This document shows positions 18,063 to 26,567 of a DNA stretch of 64,000 nucleotides, piece by piece (position 1 is the stretch's first letter; each line of letters begins with the position of its first letter). The notes beneath the pieces were generated by a model. The model made no database searches. It was given only the letters and a program-made list of their open reading frames with translations, and was not told the DNA's origin. The stretch is from a virus. The position numbers were made by a program, and so were the translations under genes. The stretch spans positions 64,001-128,000 of the IMG/VR virus record IMGVR_UViG_3300032431_000001; one strand, written 5' to 3'.

Positions 18063-18171
18063 CCGTCGTCACTAAATCTTTAGGTATTCCTCAAAAGTCT
18101 TTCTTTTTTGTCAAAATTTTCTAAAAATTAGAAATTTGGAGTTACTAACTCTAAAGGTTTAGTGACGACGG
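18063..18171. repeat. long inverted repeat beside the IS element
   Basis: Arms CCGTCGTCACTAAATCTTTAG (18063-18083) and CTAAAGGTTTAGTGACGACGG (18151-18171) pair with one mismatch around a 67-bp AT-rich centre. It could fold into a cruciform or be a small MITE. No coding frame spans it. Confidence 0.65.
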
Positions 18172-18210
18172 TATGTTTTTGCGAGGTTTGAGGCGGGCTG
18201 GAATATTCGT

Positions 18211-18330
18211 TTGATACTCCCCATGCCTAAAGGCGAGGGGATTCTTGAAGAGTCCAGAGTCGGATTTTCAAAGGCGCTATCAAGTCGCCACTACTGATTC
18301 CACTAAGATTCAATCCCAGTTTTACCGCTA
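18211..18330 (-). ncRNA. candidate omega-RNA of the first tnpB
   Basis: TnpB guide RNAs derive from the 3' end of tnpB and the IS right end. Here the scaffold would end in the CCCCTCGCCTTTAGGCATGG hairpin, and the guide would start with flanking bases ACGAATATTCCAGC. Inferred from family knowledge, not from expression. Confidence 0.4.
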
Positions 18331-19495
18331 CTTTTTTGATAATATTGGCTGCGCCGTTGCAATCGGCATTGATTTTTGTACCATCTGCTGAACGATACAG
18401 TCCGCGAGTTACTCTTTTCCCTGATTCTTTCCACCCTTCAGGTTTTTCACCGAACTTAGGTAGTGAATCATTATCGAGAAAACTGGCTTTTGAAGTATAT
18501 GCTTCTTCGGTTTCTACAAACTTAATTCCATACTGTTGGCATAACTGAGATATCCTGTCTTTCAGTCTACCCGTGGGAATTTGTACGAATTTTTGATTAG
18601 TCTTTTTACCCATATTTGCACGTTGTTTCTGATCTTTATTCCACCCGAAAACTACTGTCTCTATTTGATTTTTAAGGCAGTGGTTAATTACAATTCTCGC
18701 TGCTTTGTTTACTGCATCTCTAATTTGTCTATTCCTTTTCTCGGTAATCCTGGCTAATTGATTTGACCAGAAACCTTGGGGTTGATTCTTTTTCAAGACA
18801 GAGATTCGCTTGTTGTACCATTGATTCAAGGACTTTAGGTGTAGCCCATCAATAATGAAAGAAGTTCCCACATTGGATACTCCTGTCAACCAGTTATTAA
18901 TTCCGTGGTCTAATCCCAGTACACGACCTGGACTAACATCTACAGCCGATTCCTCTGTTCGATACACAAATTCGGCATAAAAACAGCGATTCCTGGGGAG
19001 AATCCGAATTTCAATCAATTTCTTGTAATCCAAATTTGATGGCATCGGCAAAAAGAATTCCCCAACTCCAAACCAAAGCTTGACCTTGCTACCCAACGGA
19101 AAGCGTAGTAGTCCGTTTTTGAATTTGACATCAGCTTTGGGGAATGTTACTAATTTCAGAGAATCTTTTCTGTATCCCGGCAATCTTGGATGCTGTGTGA
19201 CAGTCCCAGATTTAATTCCTTTTAGTAGCCCAATGTACGAACTAAAAGATTCGGCGACGCTGGTTAAAGTTTGCTGCGCGACATGAGAATACAGAGCTTT
19301 AAAATGCAAATTTGATTTGAACATTTTATGGAAATCATATTTTCCAGGAATCTTACCAGTCTTGAAATACAACTGACGACCATAGTACAGCGCACAATTC
19401 GCCAACTTATTTGATTCACCACATACAAACTCTAAAATCGCCTTCAGACTAGAATCGGGACTAATTAAGTTTTGCTGGCATCCGTAATTAGACAT
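18227..19495 (-). CDS. tnpB: TnpB, RNA-guided nuclease of IS200/IS605
   Basis: 422 residues from ATG 19495. RuvC-I Asp is in VLGLDHGINNWLTG and RuvC-III Asp in DGTKINADCNGAANI. The segment ETVVFGWNKDQKQRANMG, then KTNQKFVQIP and EEAYTSKASFLD, marks the subfamily in which the second acidic residue is displaced and the CxxC zinc finger is absent. It would cut DNA next to the element's target motif using the omega-RNA. Overlaps tnpA by 8 bp. Confidence 0.85.
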   Translation of the reverse strand: MSNYGCQQNLISPDSSLKAILEFVCGESNKLANCALYYGRQLYFKTGKIPGKYDFHKMFKSNLHFKALYSHVAQQTLTSVAESFSSYIGLLKGIKSGTVTQHPRLPGYRKDSLKLVTFPKADVKFKNGLLRFPLGSKVKLWFGVGEFFLPMPSNLDYKKLIEIRILPRNRCFYAEFVYRTEESAVDVSPGRVLGLDHGINNWLTGVSNVGTSFIIDGLHLKSLNQWYNKRISVLKKNQPQGFWSNQLARITEKRNRQIRDAVNKAARIVINHCLKNQIETVVFGWNKDQKQRANMGKKTNQKFVQIPTGRLKDRISQLCQQYGIKFVETEEAYTSKASFLDNDSLPKFGEKPEGWKESGKRVTRGLYRSADGTKINADCNGAANIIKKVAVKLGLNLSGISSGDLIAPLKIRLWTLQESPRL

Positions 19496-19886
19496 TTTTT
19501 TGATTCTCGATATACTGCTTAACGACGGATAACGGTGCACCACCAACCGTTGCAACGAAATAACTATTTGTCCAAAGAGTTGGTAGTCGGCTTTTTAACC
19601 AAGGAAATTCTTGTCTCAACAGTCGAGATGAACGCCCTTTCAGGTATCTGATTAATTTTGCGATTCCGAATTGTGGGTCTACTCCTACCAAAATGTGGAC
19701 GTGATCTGACATGACTTCCATTTCTAGTAACTCGGCATTGAATTCAGCACAGACTTCTTGTAGAATCGATTTCAGGCGAATATCTACACCGTTAATCAAC
19801 ACAGACCTACGATACTTAGGACACCAAACAATATGGTAGTTACAAGAGTATATTACATTGGCATTGGATCTGAGTTTTACTTTCAT
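19488..19886 (-). CDS. tnpA: TnpA, Y1 HUH transposase
   Basis: 132 residues from ATG 19886. Contains YHIVWCPKYRR, the HUH motif in SDHVHILVGV and the catalytic Tyr in VVKQYIENQ, all typical of IS200/IS605 single-strand transposases. Full length, so this element could be autonomous. Its stop overlaps the tnpB start. Confidence 0.92.
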   Translation of the reverse strand: MKVKLRSNANVIYSCNYHIVWCPKYRRSVLINGVDIRLKSILQEVCAEFNAELLEMEVMSDHVHILVGVDPQFGIAKLIRYLKGRSSRLLRQEFPWLKSRLPTLWTNSYFVATVGGAPLSVVKQYIENQKNV

Positions 19887-20011
19887 ACCCACAGTATACA
19901 CGAACGAATCTGTATATTGCGTATTGAAATGTAAAGAAATATTCAAGGCGGTTGAAACCGCTGCCGACTTTTCCCCGTATCTAAAGCCAGGGGCTTGCGT
20001 CTCGCTCTTCG

Positions 20012-20071
20012 GTCAATGGTAATTACTCGGACTTGCCGAGTATTAAACTGAAATTCTGTTAAATTAGTCAT
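20012..20071 (-). pseudogene. BRO-N gene truncated by the IS
   Basis: From ATG 20071 the frame reads MTNLTEFQFNTRQVRVITID, clearly the BRO-N start seen at 16393, 16918 and 25153, and then enters the IS left end. The remainder of the gene is not found beyond the IS right end, so a deletion accompanied or followed the insertion. Confidence 0.8.
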
Positions 20072-20095
20072 TGTGATCTGTTCGTAAAGGTCACT

Positions 20096-20150
20096 ATCCC
20101 TGGGGCTTCGATGTTTACAGCATCAACCCACGAGGGATTTTTTTATTATA
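20096..20150 (-). promoter_or_regulatory. structured leader and promoter of the truncated BRO-N gene
   Basis: Minus-strand TATAAT at 20145-20150, an A-run, then a hairpin whose arms TCCCT / AGGGA enclose GGGTTGATGCT-GTAAAC-ATCG. A clear homolog stands before the 38885 gene (39466-39521). Confidence 0.6.
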
Positions 20151-20204
20151 CCCGATCGCGCAAGCTCCCGACGTACTTGCACAAATAACTTACTCGCACA
20201 AAAA

Positions 20205-20249
20205 GGGGCGGACTAAAAACAAACAATCCGCCCCATTCCTAGCATTAGT
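20205..20249 (-). repeat. dispersed terminator repeat, inverted copy
   Basis: Hairpin GGGGCGGACT / AATCCGCCCC plus flank CATTCCTAGCATTAGTC. Read on the minus strand it matches 25819-25862, which follows an intact BRO-N gene, so it marks the end of a lost BRO-N copy. Confidence 0.7.
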
Positions 20250-20307
20250 CTTTTTATCCTGGCCTTGCTATTTTGACCGGGTATCCCAATCCACTATCTC
20301 CCGCCTT

Positions 20308-20541
20308 GTGCTTAACAAACGCATCGAAGCACTGTCAACCAGTTGTTGTCCAGAATTCTTAAACTCGTTACAGTGTGTGGATTTGGGACTGTCAACCAGT
20401 TTTAAACAATTTCACAATGTAACATCAGTGTCCACGAGTAAGTGTCCAGAATTCTTAAAACAGTTACAGGGTAAGGAGTTGGTACTGTCCACGAGTTTTA
20501 AACAATGTTGTTCATTGCGTATTTTTTTCACCATGCTGTAG
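20308..20541 (+). CDS. possible repeat-containing small protein
   Basis: 77 residues from a GTG, no good ribosome site. The DNA has two copies of a 96-bp imperfect tandem repeat (about 20331-20426 and 20427-20522), exactly 32 codons, each with two sub-copies of ACTGTC-AC-AGT. The translated repeats are STSCCPEFLNSLQ and STSKCPEFLKQLQ, each followed by LSTSFKQ. Preservation of phase hints at coding, but a structured noncoding repeat is equally possible. Confidence 0.35.
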   Translation: MLNKRIEALSTSCCPEFLNSLQCVDLGLSTSFKQFHNVTSVSTSKCPEFLKQLQGKELVLSTSFKQCCSLRIFFTML

Positions 20542-20661
20542 GCGATCGGTTGTTGATTCAGGTACAAACTAGAGCGTTGGGCGGGCGATCGGAGTAGAAT
20601 TTAGTCAGCGGGCCGATCGCCCGCAACCTCAAGTTTCTTTAGATGCACCCTCAACAGGCGT

Positions 20662-20689
20662 CCACATTAATCAGTGGGCGTCTTTTTTA
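20662..20689 (+). terminator. terminator-like hairpin just upstream of the hub gene
   Basis: Imperfect stem GGCGTCCAC / GTGGGCGTC followed by TTTTTT, only a few bases before ATG 20695. It may act as an attenuator. Confidence 0.5.
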
Positions 20690-20694
20690 TTCGT

Positions 20695-22521
20695 ATGGCA
20701 GACCCTACAGTAAAGCCCCCTATTCCAATTGTTACCGCTAAAACCGAGCCTATCAAGCCAGGTGAGGAACCAGCAAAGAAGCCAAATCCCGGAGTTGAGT
20801 TGGCAAATCCCAAAGTAGGGAAAGCGGATCGCTTCGCGTCGATGACACCGGAACAACTCAAGGCTGTACAGAGCGACAACGCGATCTATCTCGGCAAGCT
20901 GGAGATGTCAGAATCTACAGGCACGGCTGTAGGCGCTAGTAACGATCCGCCTCCAGGGCCTCGATATAAAACTTACATCGAAGTAAAAATCGCCAACAAA
21001 ACCTACACAAACTTAGACGGCGATTTTCTTGGAAGCCCCAAGGTAGTTTCGGCAACGCGACAGTATTCTCATGCTCGCATTTTACTTAACGACCTCGACG
21101 AAGAAATCTTGAAAAATACGAGCGATCAGTCAGATTGTGAAGTGATTATCGGATTCGCTGACGGTGAAAAACGCACAAAATTAAAAGGAAAGATTTGGTC
21201 GATCGGGCGCATTCCGCCGGACACCACAGTAATAATGATTGTCGATCCTTCTGCCAGTCTTAAAGGGAGTACGAATGCTACAAATTCAGCAGCAGAAAAA
21301 CCTTCGGAATTAGAGCGTCCAGAATCAGAAAAGATAGACCCACACAAACTGGCGCTTGCGCTTAAGAAAGGGAAGACAGACCCAAAGAAAGTAGCGGAAG
21401 CACTGGCAGATCCGAAAAAAGCCGCAGGCGAGAAGAAAACATTAAAATTTGGAAGCGGTTCGTCAACGAAACCTGAAGAAGAGAAGCCGGATCTTTCTCC
21501 AGTTAAGCCACAAGAAAAGACAACTGCGGAACCAAAAGAAGAAGGAAAATTTCAGGCAACCTTCAAAGGTCAGTCTCCTAGTTTTGACAAGTTGATGGAC
21601 AAAGTGAAGGAGACGAGCGCACTTGCTGCGGGCGATAAATTAAACTATTCCACAGCAGAACGGTTGTCATTTACCGGAGGCGCTGGTGATTCTCGACTAA
21701 AATTCCAAAACATTACGGATTTTAACGGATCTAAGGGTGGTGAAGTGCTTCTTGGCGCTGGAAAGGGTCACGCAGCAGCGCTCGAAGCGATCCTCCAAGG
21801 AGATGTGATTGTCGTTCCAAATGGGGACACGATGAAACAAGTTGGGCCTGGTCAAGGAGAACCTTCGGGAGTGATCCTAGATTACGCCAACAACCGCGCA
21901 GTGTTTATCGGGCGACCGGAAATTACCAAGAGATCGCCGTTGCAACTTTCTTCTGGGCAGGGTGCAATAACAGTCGTGTCACCTAACATCGAGCAAAAAA
22001 CGGTAAATGGTGCGACGGTCGCCACCACAGGAAAGCCGGCACAGCATCCTACTGGCATCGTAAAAATCCCCAGTAAAGGAGATATCAAATTAGCAGATCC
22101 ACTCTCTCCAGGCTGTCCTTATACTTGGGGCGATATGACTAGGCAAGGTAAGTTTGTGCCTGAGTTGAAGCCAGAACACATAGAAGGCGCGGTCAAGATG
22201 TCGCAGTACCTCACTCAATGGACAGCGGAAACCGGAGGGACAAGGTGGGAAATAACTTCTTGGTTTAGACCGAGCTGGTATAACATACAAGTCGCCAGCA
22301 GTGGGGCGGACGGCCCGCACACACATGGCTCTGCCGTTGACTGCTGGTTTGAAGGATATATGAAATTCTATGACAAGTTAGACGCTTCTTGGGATCACGG
22401 CGTTGCTATTAGTCCGGCAGGTAGCCCTACAGGTGAATTTATGCACGTCGATTTGATACCTCCACCAAAACGACGTTGGCCGTACAGTCACCTCAGCTAC
22501 ACTTCTACGGGGTTGTTCTGA
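20695..22521 (+). CDS. baseplate hub-like protein with M15 peptidase domain
   Basis: 608 residues from ATG 20695. A Pro/Lys-rich start leads into a segment SPKVVSATRQYSHARILLND and DCEVIIGFADG (about 120-175) resembling hub proteins of the gpD/gp27 type. A charged linker follows. The last 70 residues have HTHGSAVDCW (from about 542), then FMHVDL (from about 583), giving the H...D...H zinc site of M15 D-Ala-D-Ala carboxypeptidases. The tail tip would thus cut peptidoglycan on entry. Stop overlaps the next start (TGATG). Confidence 0.7.
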   Translation: MADPTVKPPIPIVTAKTEPIKPGEEPAKKPNPGVELANPKVGKADRFASMTPEQLKAVQSDNAIYLGKLEMSESTGTAVGASNDPPPGPRYKTYIEVKIANKTYTNLDGDFLGSPKVVSATRQYSHARILLNDLDEEILKNTSDQSDCEVIIGFADGEKRTKLKGKIWSIGRIPPDTTVIMIVDPSASLKGSTNATNSAAEKPSELERPESEKIDPHKLALALKKGKTDPKKVAEALADPKKAAGEKKTLKFGSGSSTKPEEEKPDLSPVKPQEKTTAEPKEEGKFQATFKGQSPSFDKLMDKVKETSALAAGDKLNYSTAERLSFTGGAGDSRLKFQNITDFNGSKGGEVLLGAGKGHAAALEAILQGDVIVVPNGDTMKQVGPGQGEPSGVILDYANNRAVFIGRPEITKRSPLQLSSGQGAITVVSPNIEQKTVNGATVATTGKPAQHPTGIVKIPSKGDIKLADPLSPGCPYTWGDMTRQGKFVPELKPEHIEGAVKMSQYLTQWTAETGGTRWEITSWFRPSWYNIQVASSGADGPHTHGSAVDCWFEGYMKFYDKLDASWDHGVAISPAGSPTGEFMHVDLIPPPKRRWPYSHLSYTSTGLF

Positions 22522-24185
22522 TGGCTGAAACAAAACCGACAACTAGCAACCCGATCGCCCCTCAAACAACGATCGCAGATCCAACAAAGCCGACGACAAC
22601 GCCTGCTGCGGGAACTACTGCCACACCAGGTGCGCCCACTACTGGAAGCACAGCAACCGCACCCGCGAAACCAGAGGAAAAACAGTATCCATCGGTTGAG
22701 GACTGCCTTTTTGTCTGTCCTACCGCAAAAAGGGATATGGTTGCGAAGAACTTGCCAAATATTATTGAGGAGCTGGCAAAAGCTGGATTAACTTCAAAAA
22801 ATGTTTTAATCAGCATACTTGCAACGATTCACGTCGAGACAGAAATAGATCCGTTCAATCCAATTGAAGAAATAGACGGGAGAAACAACGCAAGCGGAGC
22901 TAACGGTGGCCGACCGTATGGTGGCGGCGCAAATTATTTTGGCAGAGGTTATATCCAGTTAACGCACGACTACAATTATCGGGATGCGGGAAAAGGTATA
23001 GGGATGGGTGATCAGTTGGTTAATAAACCAGAGCTGGTTTTGCAACCGGAGATTGCTTCAAAAACGATGACATGGTTCTGGAAGCACAACGCAGTCGATA
23101 AGGCAGCCGATGCTGGAGACTGGGACAAGGTTCGCCGAATAGTCAACGGAGGCACTCACGGTTACGCGGTTTATATGGCCGCCGTACAAAGAGGCTTGCA
23201 ACGAATCACGCAAGGTGTTAAAAGCACTGGGGCGATCAACATGGGCGTGTCCTACGGTGCGAGCGACGCTGACACTGGTGGTGGGCAGTCAAGAACTGTA
23301 GTTGCAACAGGCGTTCAAGGTCAGGCCGACATTCTTGCCTACGCATTAAACCTTCATGCGCGCGATCGCATGAATTCACATGAGTTTTATGCTGTACTCG
23401 ACTGCGCGGCAGATCCGAAAATATTAGACTTAGAAGCACAAAAAACCTTTGAATTGAAAGGTGTGTCTAAGGAACTCGACGGTGTTTATACAGTCGATGA
23501 AGTGACGTTTTTACCGTTAACTGAGACTGTGCAGGCGATCGTGAAAGCCAAGCGTCCAGATCCGAAAGCCGCCGAAGCAAGAGCATTTTTATTTGACGCG
23601 CAGGGTTTATCCCCTAAAGCGGGTGATAGCAACGCAACAGTAGGTCAACCCGGACAAGTCACGAAAATTGCCGGCGAAGTTAGATTAGGGGTTCCTTATA
23701 AATCTCAACTAGACAACGCTTTTAATCCTACTGGCGCTTGCAACGCGACAAGTTTGGCGATGGCATTAGAATTTTTAGGTGTCAAACACACGGGTTCTGG
23801 TCAGTTTGAAGATGCGATTTATGAACAATTACTAGCGTCCGGGCAGCATCCGGGAACAATGTCGGTAATGGTGACGATCGTAGAGAAGTACGGAAAAAAA
23901 GATAACCACAACGGAGTGGCGACCGACGATGAAATAAGGAAGCATCTTGACAAAGGTAAACCCGTTGTAATTCACGGTGATTTCACGGGAAGTGGGCATA
24001 TTCTTTGCGTAATTGGATATAACGCTCAAGGATTTATCGTCAACGATCCTTACGGTAAGTTTTTGGGTGTGTTTGGTAGTTATGATAACAATGCTTCTGG
24101 CGCAGGGAATCTTCACGAATATGCGACAGTCGTTAATACGTTCTGGCATCAAAACGGCACTAACTCAGCTCACTTTATAGAATAG
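22521..24185 (+). CDS. GH19 lysozyme/chitinase fused to a C39 peptidase domain
   Basis: 554 residues from ATG 22521, overlapping the hub stop by 1 bp. After a Thr/Pro/Ala linker (1-50), residues 60-230 form a GH19-like domain: HVETEIDPF at 104-112 with the catalytic Glu, GGANYFGRGYIQLTH at 135-149, and RRIVNGGTHG at 205-214. Residues 385-554 are a C39-like domain with Cys407 (PTGACNATSLAM), His493 (SGHILCVIGY) and Asp509 (VNDPYGKF). A two-headed wall hydrolase for tail entry or host lysis; its C39 part is paralogous to 8125-8940. Confidence 0.8.
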   Translation: MAETKPTTSNPIAPQTTIADPTKPTTTPAAGTTATPGAPTTGSTATAPAKPEEKQYPSVEDCLFVCPTAKRDMVAKNLPNIIEELAKAGLTSKNVLISILATIHVETEIDPFNPIEEIDGRNNASGANGGRPYGGGANYFGRGYIQLTHDYNYRDAGKGIGMGDQLVNKPELVLQPEIASKTMTWFWKHNAVDKAADAGDWDKVRRIVNGGTHGYAVYMAAVQRGLQRITQGVKSTGAINMGVSYGASDADTGGGQSRTVVATGVQGQADILAYALNLHARDRMNSHEFYAVLDCAADPKILDLEAQKTFELKGVSKELDGVYTVDEVTFLPLTETVQAIVKAKRPDPKAAEARAFLFDAQGLSPKAGDSNATVGQPGQVTKIAGEVRLGVPYKSQLDNAFNPTGACNATSLAMALEFLGVKHTGSGQFEDAIYEQLLASGQHPGTMSVMVTIVEKYGKKDNHNGVATDDEIRKHLDKGKPVVIHGDFTGSGHILCVIGYNAQGFIVNDPYGKFLGVFGSYDNNASGAGNLHEYATVVNTFWHQNGTNSAHFIE

Positions 24186-24187
24186 CT

Positions 24188-24634
24188 ATGCTGCATCCAA
24201 CTTTTTTTCAGATGCCTTTGTTTGACGATTCACGTCGCAAAAAAAGACCCGATCCAGCAGAGGTCGGGTGGCGAATTATTGGATACTCAGTTTACAGTAA
24301 TTATACTTTAGTTCGCTGGCGAGTTAAAACATTGAAACCTATTAGACCACCCAACCCTAATGCTAAATTTTCCCGTCGTGACATAGAGGGCGATATGAAC
24401 GACGGAGAAACGCTGTACCGAGGACAACCACCAAACCACGAGATTGTCGGCTCGGCTTGGTGGCGAATTTCGTTTTACGACGAAAACCTCAAGCTCGAAG
24501 CTGTCCCTCGTGGTGGTATGGAAAACCCTTCTGTATGGAACCGTGCCGCCTGGAAAGCTGGCAGTTTTGGTCTGTCTTCTGCGACAGCCAAGGCACTGCG
24601 AGATCCACTTAACTACGTTACTTTTGAATACTAA
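24188..24634 (+). CDS. hypothetical protein
   Basis: 148 residues, three bases after the lysozyme stop. Rich in Trp, Arg and Pro (EVGWRIIGYSVYSNYTLVRW; KPIRPPNPNAKF). Likely beta-rich. Unknown; by position a tail or lysis accessory protein. Confidence 0.55.
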   Translation: MLHPTFFQMPLFDDSRRKKRPDPAEVGWRIIGYSVYSNYTLVRWRVKTLKPIRPPNPNAKFSRRDIEGDMNDGETLYRGQPPNHEIVGSAWWRISFYDENLKLEAVPRGGMENPSVWNRAAWKAGSFGLSSATAKALRDPLNYVTFEY

Positions 24635-24639
24635 ATACC

Positions 24640-24867
24640 ATGTCTGAAAACACGATTCGTGCGCTTACTCCTCTTTGGCTGTCTACGATCGGACTGTTGA
24701 TTTTTGCGATCGCCGCTTTCGCCAAACTAGATTCGACTTCTTTCTCGATCGCCGCAACTCTAGCATCAACGGCGATCGGTGCTGCTGGAGGGGCTGCTGT
24801 ACAACCAGACCACGAGAAAGTTGGAGCCCGCAACATAGAAAATATCGAGATAAATCCCCCTAATTAA
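24640..24867 (+). CDS. holin-like small membrane protein
   Basis: 75 residues with two hydrophobic helices (LWLSTIGLLIFAIAAFA at 12-28 and FSIAATLASTAIGAAGG at 35-51) and a charged C-terminal tail. Size, topology and position right after the lysozyme genes fit a class II-type holin that would let the hydrolases reach the wall. A terminator follows at once. Confidence 0.55.
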   Translation: MSENTIRALTPLWLSTIGLLIFAIAAFAKLDSTSFSIAATLASTAIGAAGGAAVQPDHEKVGARNIENIEINPPN

Positions 24868-24990
24868 AAAACAAAAGCCCCAGCCAAAATTAATCGGTTG
24901 TGGCTTTTGTTTTAAAATTTACCGTCCTCTGCCGTCCCCTCTGTTTATGGGGCCTTCACCTGTCGTATCGGGAATCGTTTGAAATTTCAT
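24866..24990. repeat. 125-bp dispersed repeat, copy 1
   Basis: Nearly identical to 27623-27747. Contains a terminator hairpin (ACAAAAGCC / GGCTTTTGT, 24868-24913) and a mini-frame on the minus strand. The terminator serves the holin-like gene. Confidence 0.85.
24919..24990 (-). CDS. 23-codon mini-frame within repeat copy 1
   Basis: ATG 24990 reads MKFQTIPDTTGEGPINRG and then DGRGR, stop. The same residues form the C-terminus of the 27676-27891 protein. Here it stands alone, so it is probably a duplicated gene end rather than a functional gene. Confidence 0.25.
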   Translation of the reverse strand: MKFQTIPDTTGEGPINRGDGRGR

Positions 24991-25010
24991 TTTACTAATT
25001 GATTAACGAG

Positions 25011-25079
25011 ATGTATCGCTTTATTGTAATAGGCGTTGCGCTTGCAATGTCAATATTTCTGATACTTTTTAGGTTATAA
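25011..25079 (+). CDS. possible 22-residue membrane peptide
   Basis: MYRFIVIGVALAMSIFLILF then RL, a single hydrophobic helix, between the holin-like gene and the next promoter. Could be a lysis-associated peptide. No strong ribosome site; may be chance. Confidence 0.25.
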   Translation: MYRFIVIGVALAMSIFLILFRL

Positions 25080-25135
25080 TAAAAAGGCGATCGGGTTCAC
25101 TCGACATGAACCCATCTGCGATCGCAGTCAACCTA
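25074..25135 (+). promoter_or_regulatory. promoter and leader hairpin of the BRO-N/MUG113 gene
   Basis: TATAAT at 25075-25080, an A-run, then a nested hairpin GCGATCGGGTTC / GAACCCATCTGCGATCGC. Same layout (minus-10 box, A-run, 5' stem-loop) as at 20096 and 39466. Confidence 0.55.
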
Positions 25136-25152
25136 ATTCACAGGCCGACATA

Positions 25153-25815
25153 ATGAATAATCTAACACGATACGACTTCAACGATCAACAGGTTCGAGTA
25201 ATTACTGAAGATGGGAAGCCTTGGTTTGTAGCTAAAGACGTTTGTGCCATTCTGAATCTTACTGATGTTACCCAATCGGTGCGTCGTCTTGACGAAGACG
25301 AAAAAAATACTGTTATCCTACATGATGGAAACCGGGGAAACCCAACTACAGTAATAATCTCAGAGTCTGGAATGCTTACTCTCGTGCTGTCAAGTCGCAA
25401 ACCGGAAACTAAAGTTTTTCGCAAGTGGCTGATAAGTACGTTGAAAACTTTTAAATCATCGTCTGCTTTTTTCGATTACACCGCCAGCAATCCAGCAGTA
25501 ACTGATAATACTGGCTTTGTCTATTTAGCTATGTCCGTTAAGGGCTGGTATAAAATCGGGATGTCAAAAGAGCCATACAAGCGGATGTCTAGCCTTCAAG
25601 TTGGATCTCCCATAGAGATCAAGCTAGTGCATCGCATCTTTACTTTTGACTGTATCGCCCTAGAAAAGGCTTTGCACGACTACTACCAAGCTTATTGGTT
25701 GCGAGGTGAGTGGTTTGAGTTATCAGATGTGATGATTGCCGAATTTCCGACTGTAGCCAACAAACTAGACATGACGCTAGAGCAAGCTCACTTAAACGCA
25801 TCCCCTGACGAATAG
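25153..25815 (+). CDS. BRO-N protein with C-terminal MUG113/T5orf172 domain
   Basis: 220 residues. N-terminus MNNLTRYDFNDQQVRVITED then GKPWFVAKDVCAIL and ESGMLTLVLSSRK is BRO-N (1-105). The C-terminal part has GFVYLAMSVKGWYKIGMSKE and PYKRMSSLQVGSP, then LEKALHDYYQAYWLRGEWFE, the GIY-YIG-related MUG113/T5orf172 pattern. Such fusions are phage regulators with a possible nuclease-derived domain. The only full two-domain member of the family in this window. Confidence 0.85.
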   Translation: MNNLTRYDFNDQQVRVITEDGKPWFVAKDVCAILNLTDVTQSVRRLDEDEKNTVILHDGNRGNPTTVIISESGMLTLVLSSRKPETKVFRKWLISTLKTFKSSSAFFDYTASNPAVTDNTGFVYLAMSVKGWYKIGMSKEPYKRMSSLQVGSPIEIKLVHRIFTFDCIALEKALHDYYQAYWLRGEWFELSDVMIAEFPTVANKLDMTLEQAHLNASPDE

Positions 25816-25818
25816 AAA

Positions 25819-25862
25819 GACTAATGCTAGGAATGGGTGGACTGTTTGTTTTCAGTCCGCCC
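25819..25862 (+). terminator. terminator of the BRO-N/MUG113 gene
   Basis: Hairpin GGGTGGACT / AGTCCGCCC within GACTAATGCTAGGAAT, the plus copy of the repeat at 20205-20249. Confidence 0.7.
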
Positions 25863-25947
25863 AATTAATTTGTACAGGGTAAGTCAACATCTTGACAAGG
25901 TGATCAATGACTACTTTTGTAATAACTGAACTTCCTAATTGACATTA

Positions 25948-25971
25948 AAAACCCGCAGTGACAGCGGGTTT
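25948..25971 (+). terminator. short terminator-like hairpin
   Basis: AAACCCGC / GCGGGTTT with a T-rich tail. Confidence 0.5.
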
Positions 25972-26520
25972 GGTTTTGACCAGATGCGACGAGATTTAAT
26001 CAATCCGCATAGCAACGCGCAAGAATTGGTTATTACTCAAAACTGCATTTAGGACAGCGATGGTTAAACTCAAATTCGTCTGGATCTATCTACTTGTTAG
26101 GTGATTCTCGCTTGTTATTGTCGTTCTCCGATTCTTCTAACTCGTGCAATCGCGGACTAACCATCAACATTTCAAGAGCATTTTTATCACTTAAACTAAC
26201 AGGGTGATTCCCCGTTACTTACAAACTCGTCCAACTCAGATTTAAGTATTTTATTGTCAAAGCGACTGGTATCGTAACGTCGCGCTCAAGTACAAAAGCG
26301 AGACAGAGCAAGCGTTTGGAATACTTCGTTTTGAAAGCGAAGAAATAAAAGGGCGTGGGCAACCGGAAAAGTATTGCCTTTGACCAGATGCGGCGACATT
26401 TCTTGATAAATGGAAAAGCTAAAAGCACTATTTCGGAAAGGATGCAAGGTGTTCGGCGTGACGAATATCTAGACGCTGAAATCCTTACGCAGGGTGGAAT
26501 GTAACGTGTTCGGTTGGTTA
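25972..26520. pseudogene. degenerate region with repeated gene scraps
   Basis: No intact gene in about 550 bp. Two places read FDQMRR followed by diverging text (25977 and 26380). Others read DWYRNVALKYKSETEQAFGI and, in another frame, STISERMQGVRRDEYLDAEI. They look like broken phage regulatory genes. On the minus strand a short piece reads SLSDKNALEMLMVSPRLHEL without a start. Confidence 0.45.
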
Positions 26521-26527
26521 ATAAAAG

Positions 26528-26567
26528 TTGAAATACTTCCCAGACTTAAGGTCGGGGAGTATTTCAA
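26528..26567 (+). repeat. solo IS200/IS605-like end
   Basis: Inverted repeat TTGAAATACTTCCC / GGGGAGTATTTCAA with an internal CTTAAG loop, the form of a cyanobacterial IS605 right end. No transposase is attached. Confidence 0.5.

Larger units (their letters stand above)
18211..20010 (-). mobile_element. IS200/IS605 element with tnpA and tnpB
   Basis: tnpA and tnpB are transcribed on the minus strand. The right end closes with GGGGAGTATCAA (boundary at 18211), typical of cyanobacterial IS605 ends. The left end near 19945-20010 has subterminal hairpins (GGCGGTTGAAACCGC; CCCC-TATCTAAAGCC-GGGG). It truncates a BRO-N gene whose first 20 codons survive at 20012-20071. The left boundary is uncertain by about 15 bp. 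Confidence 0.75.

Noticed and set aside
20331-20522. CRISPR array
   Set aside because: Only two imperfect 96-bp units, no unique spacers of constant length, no cas genes.
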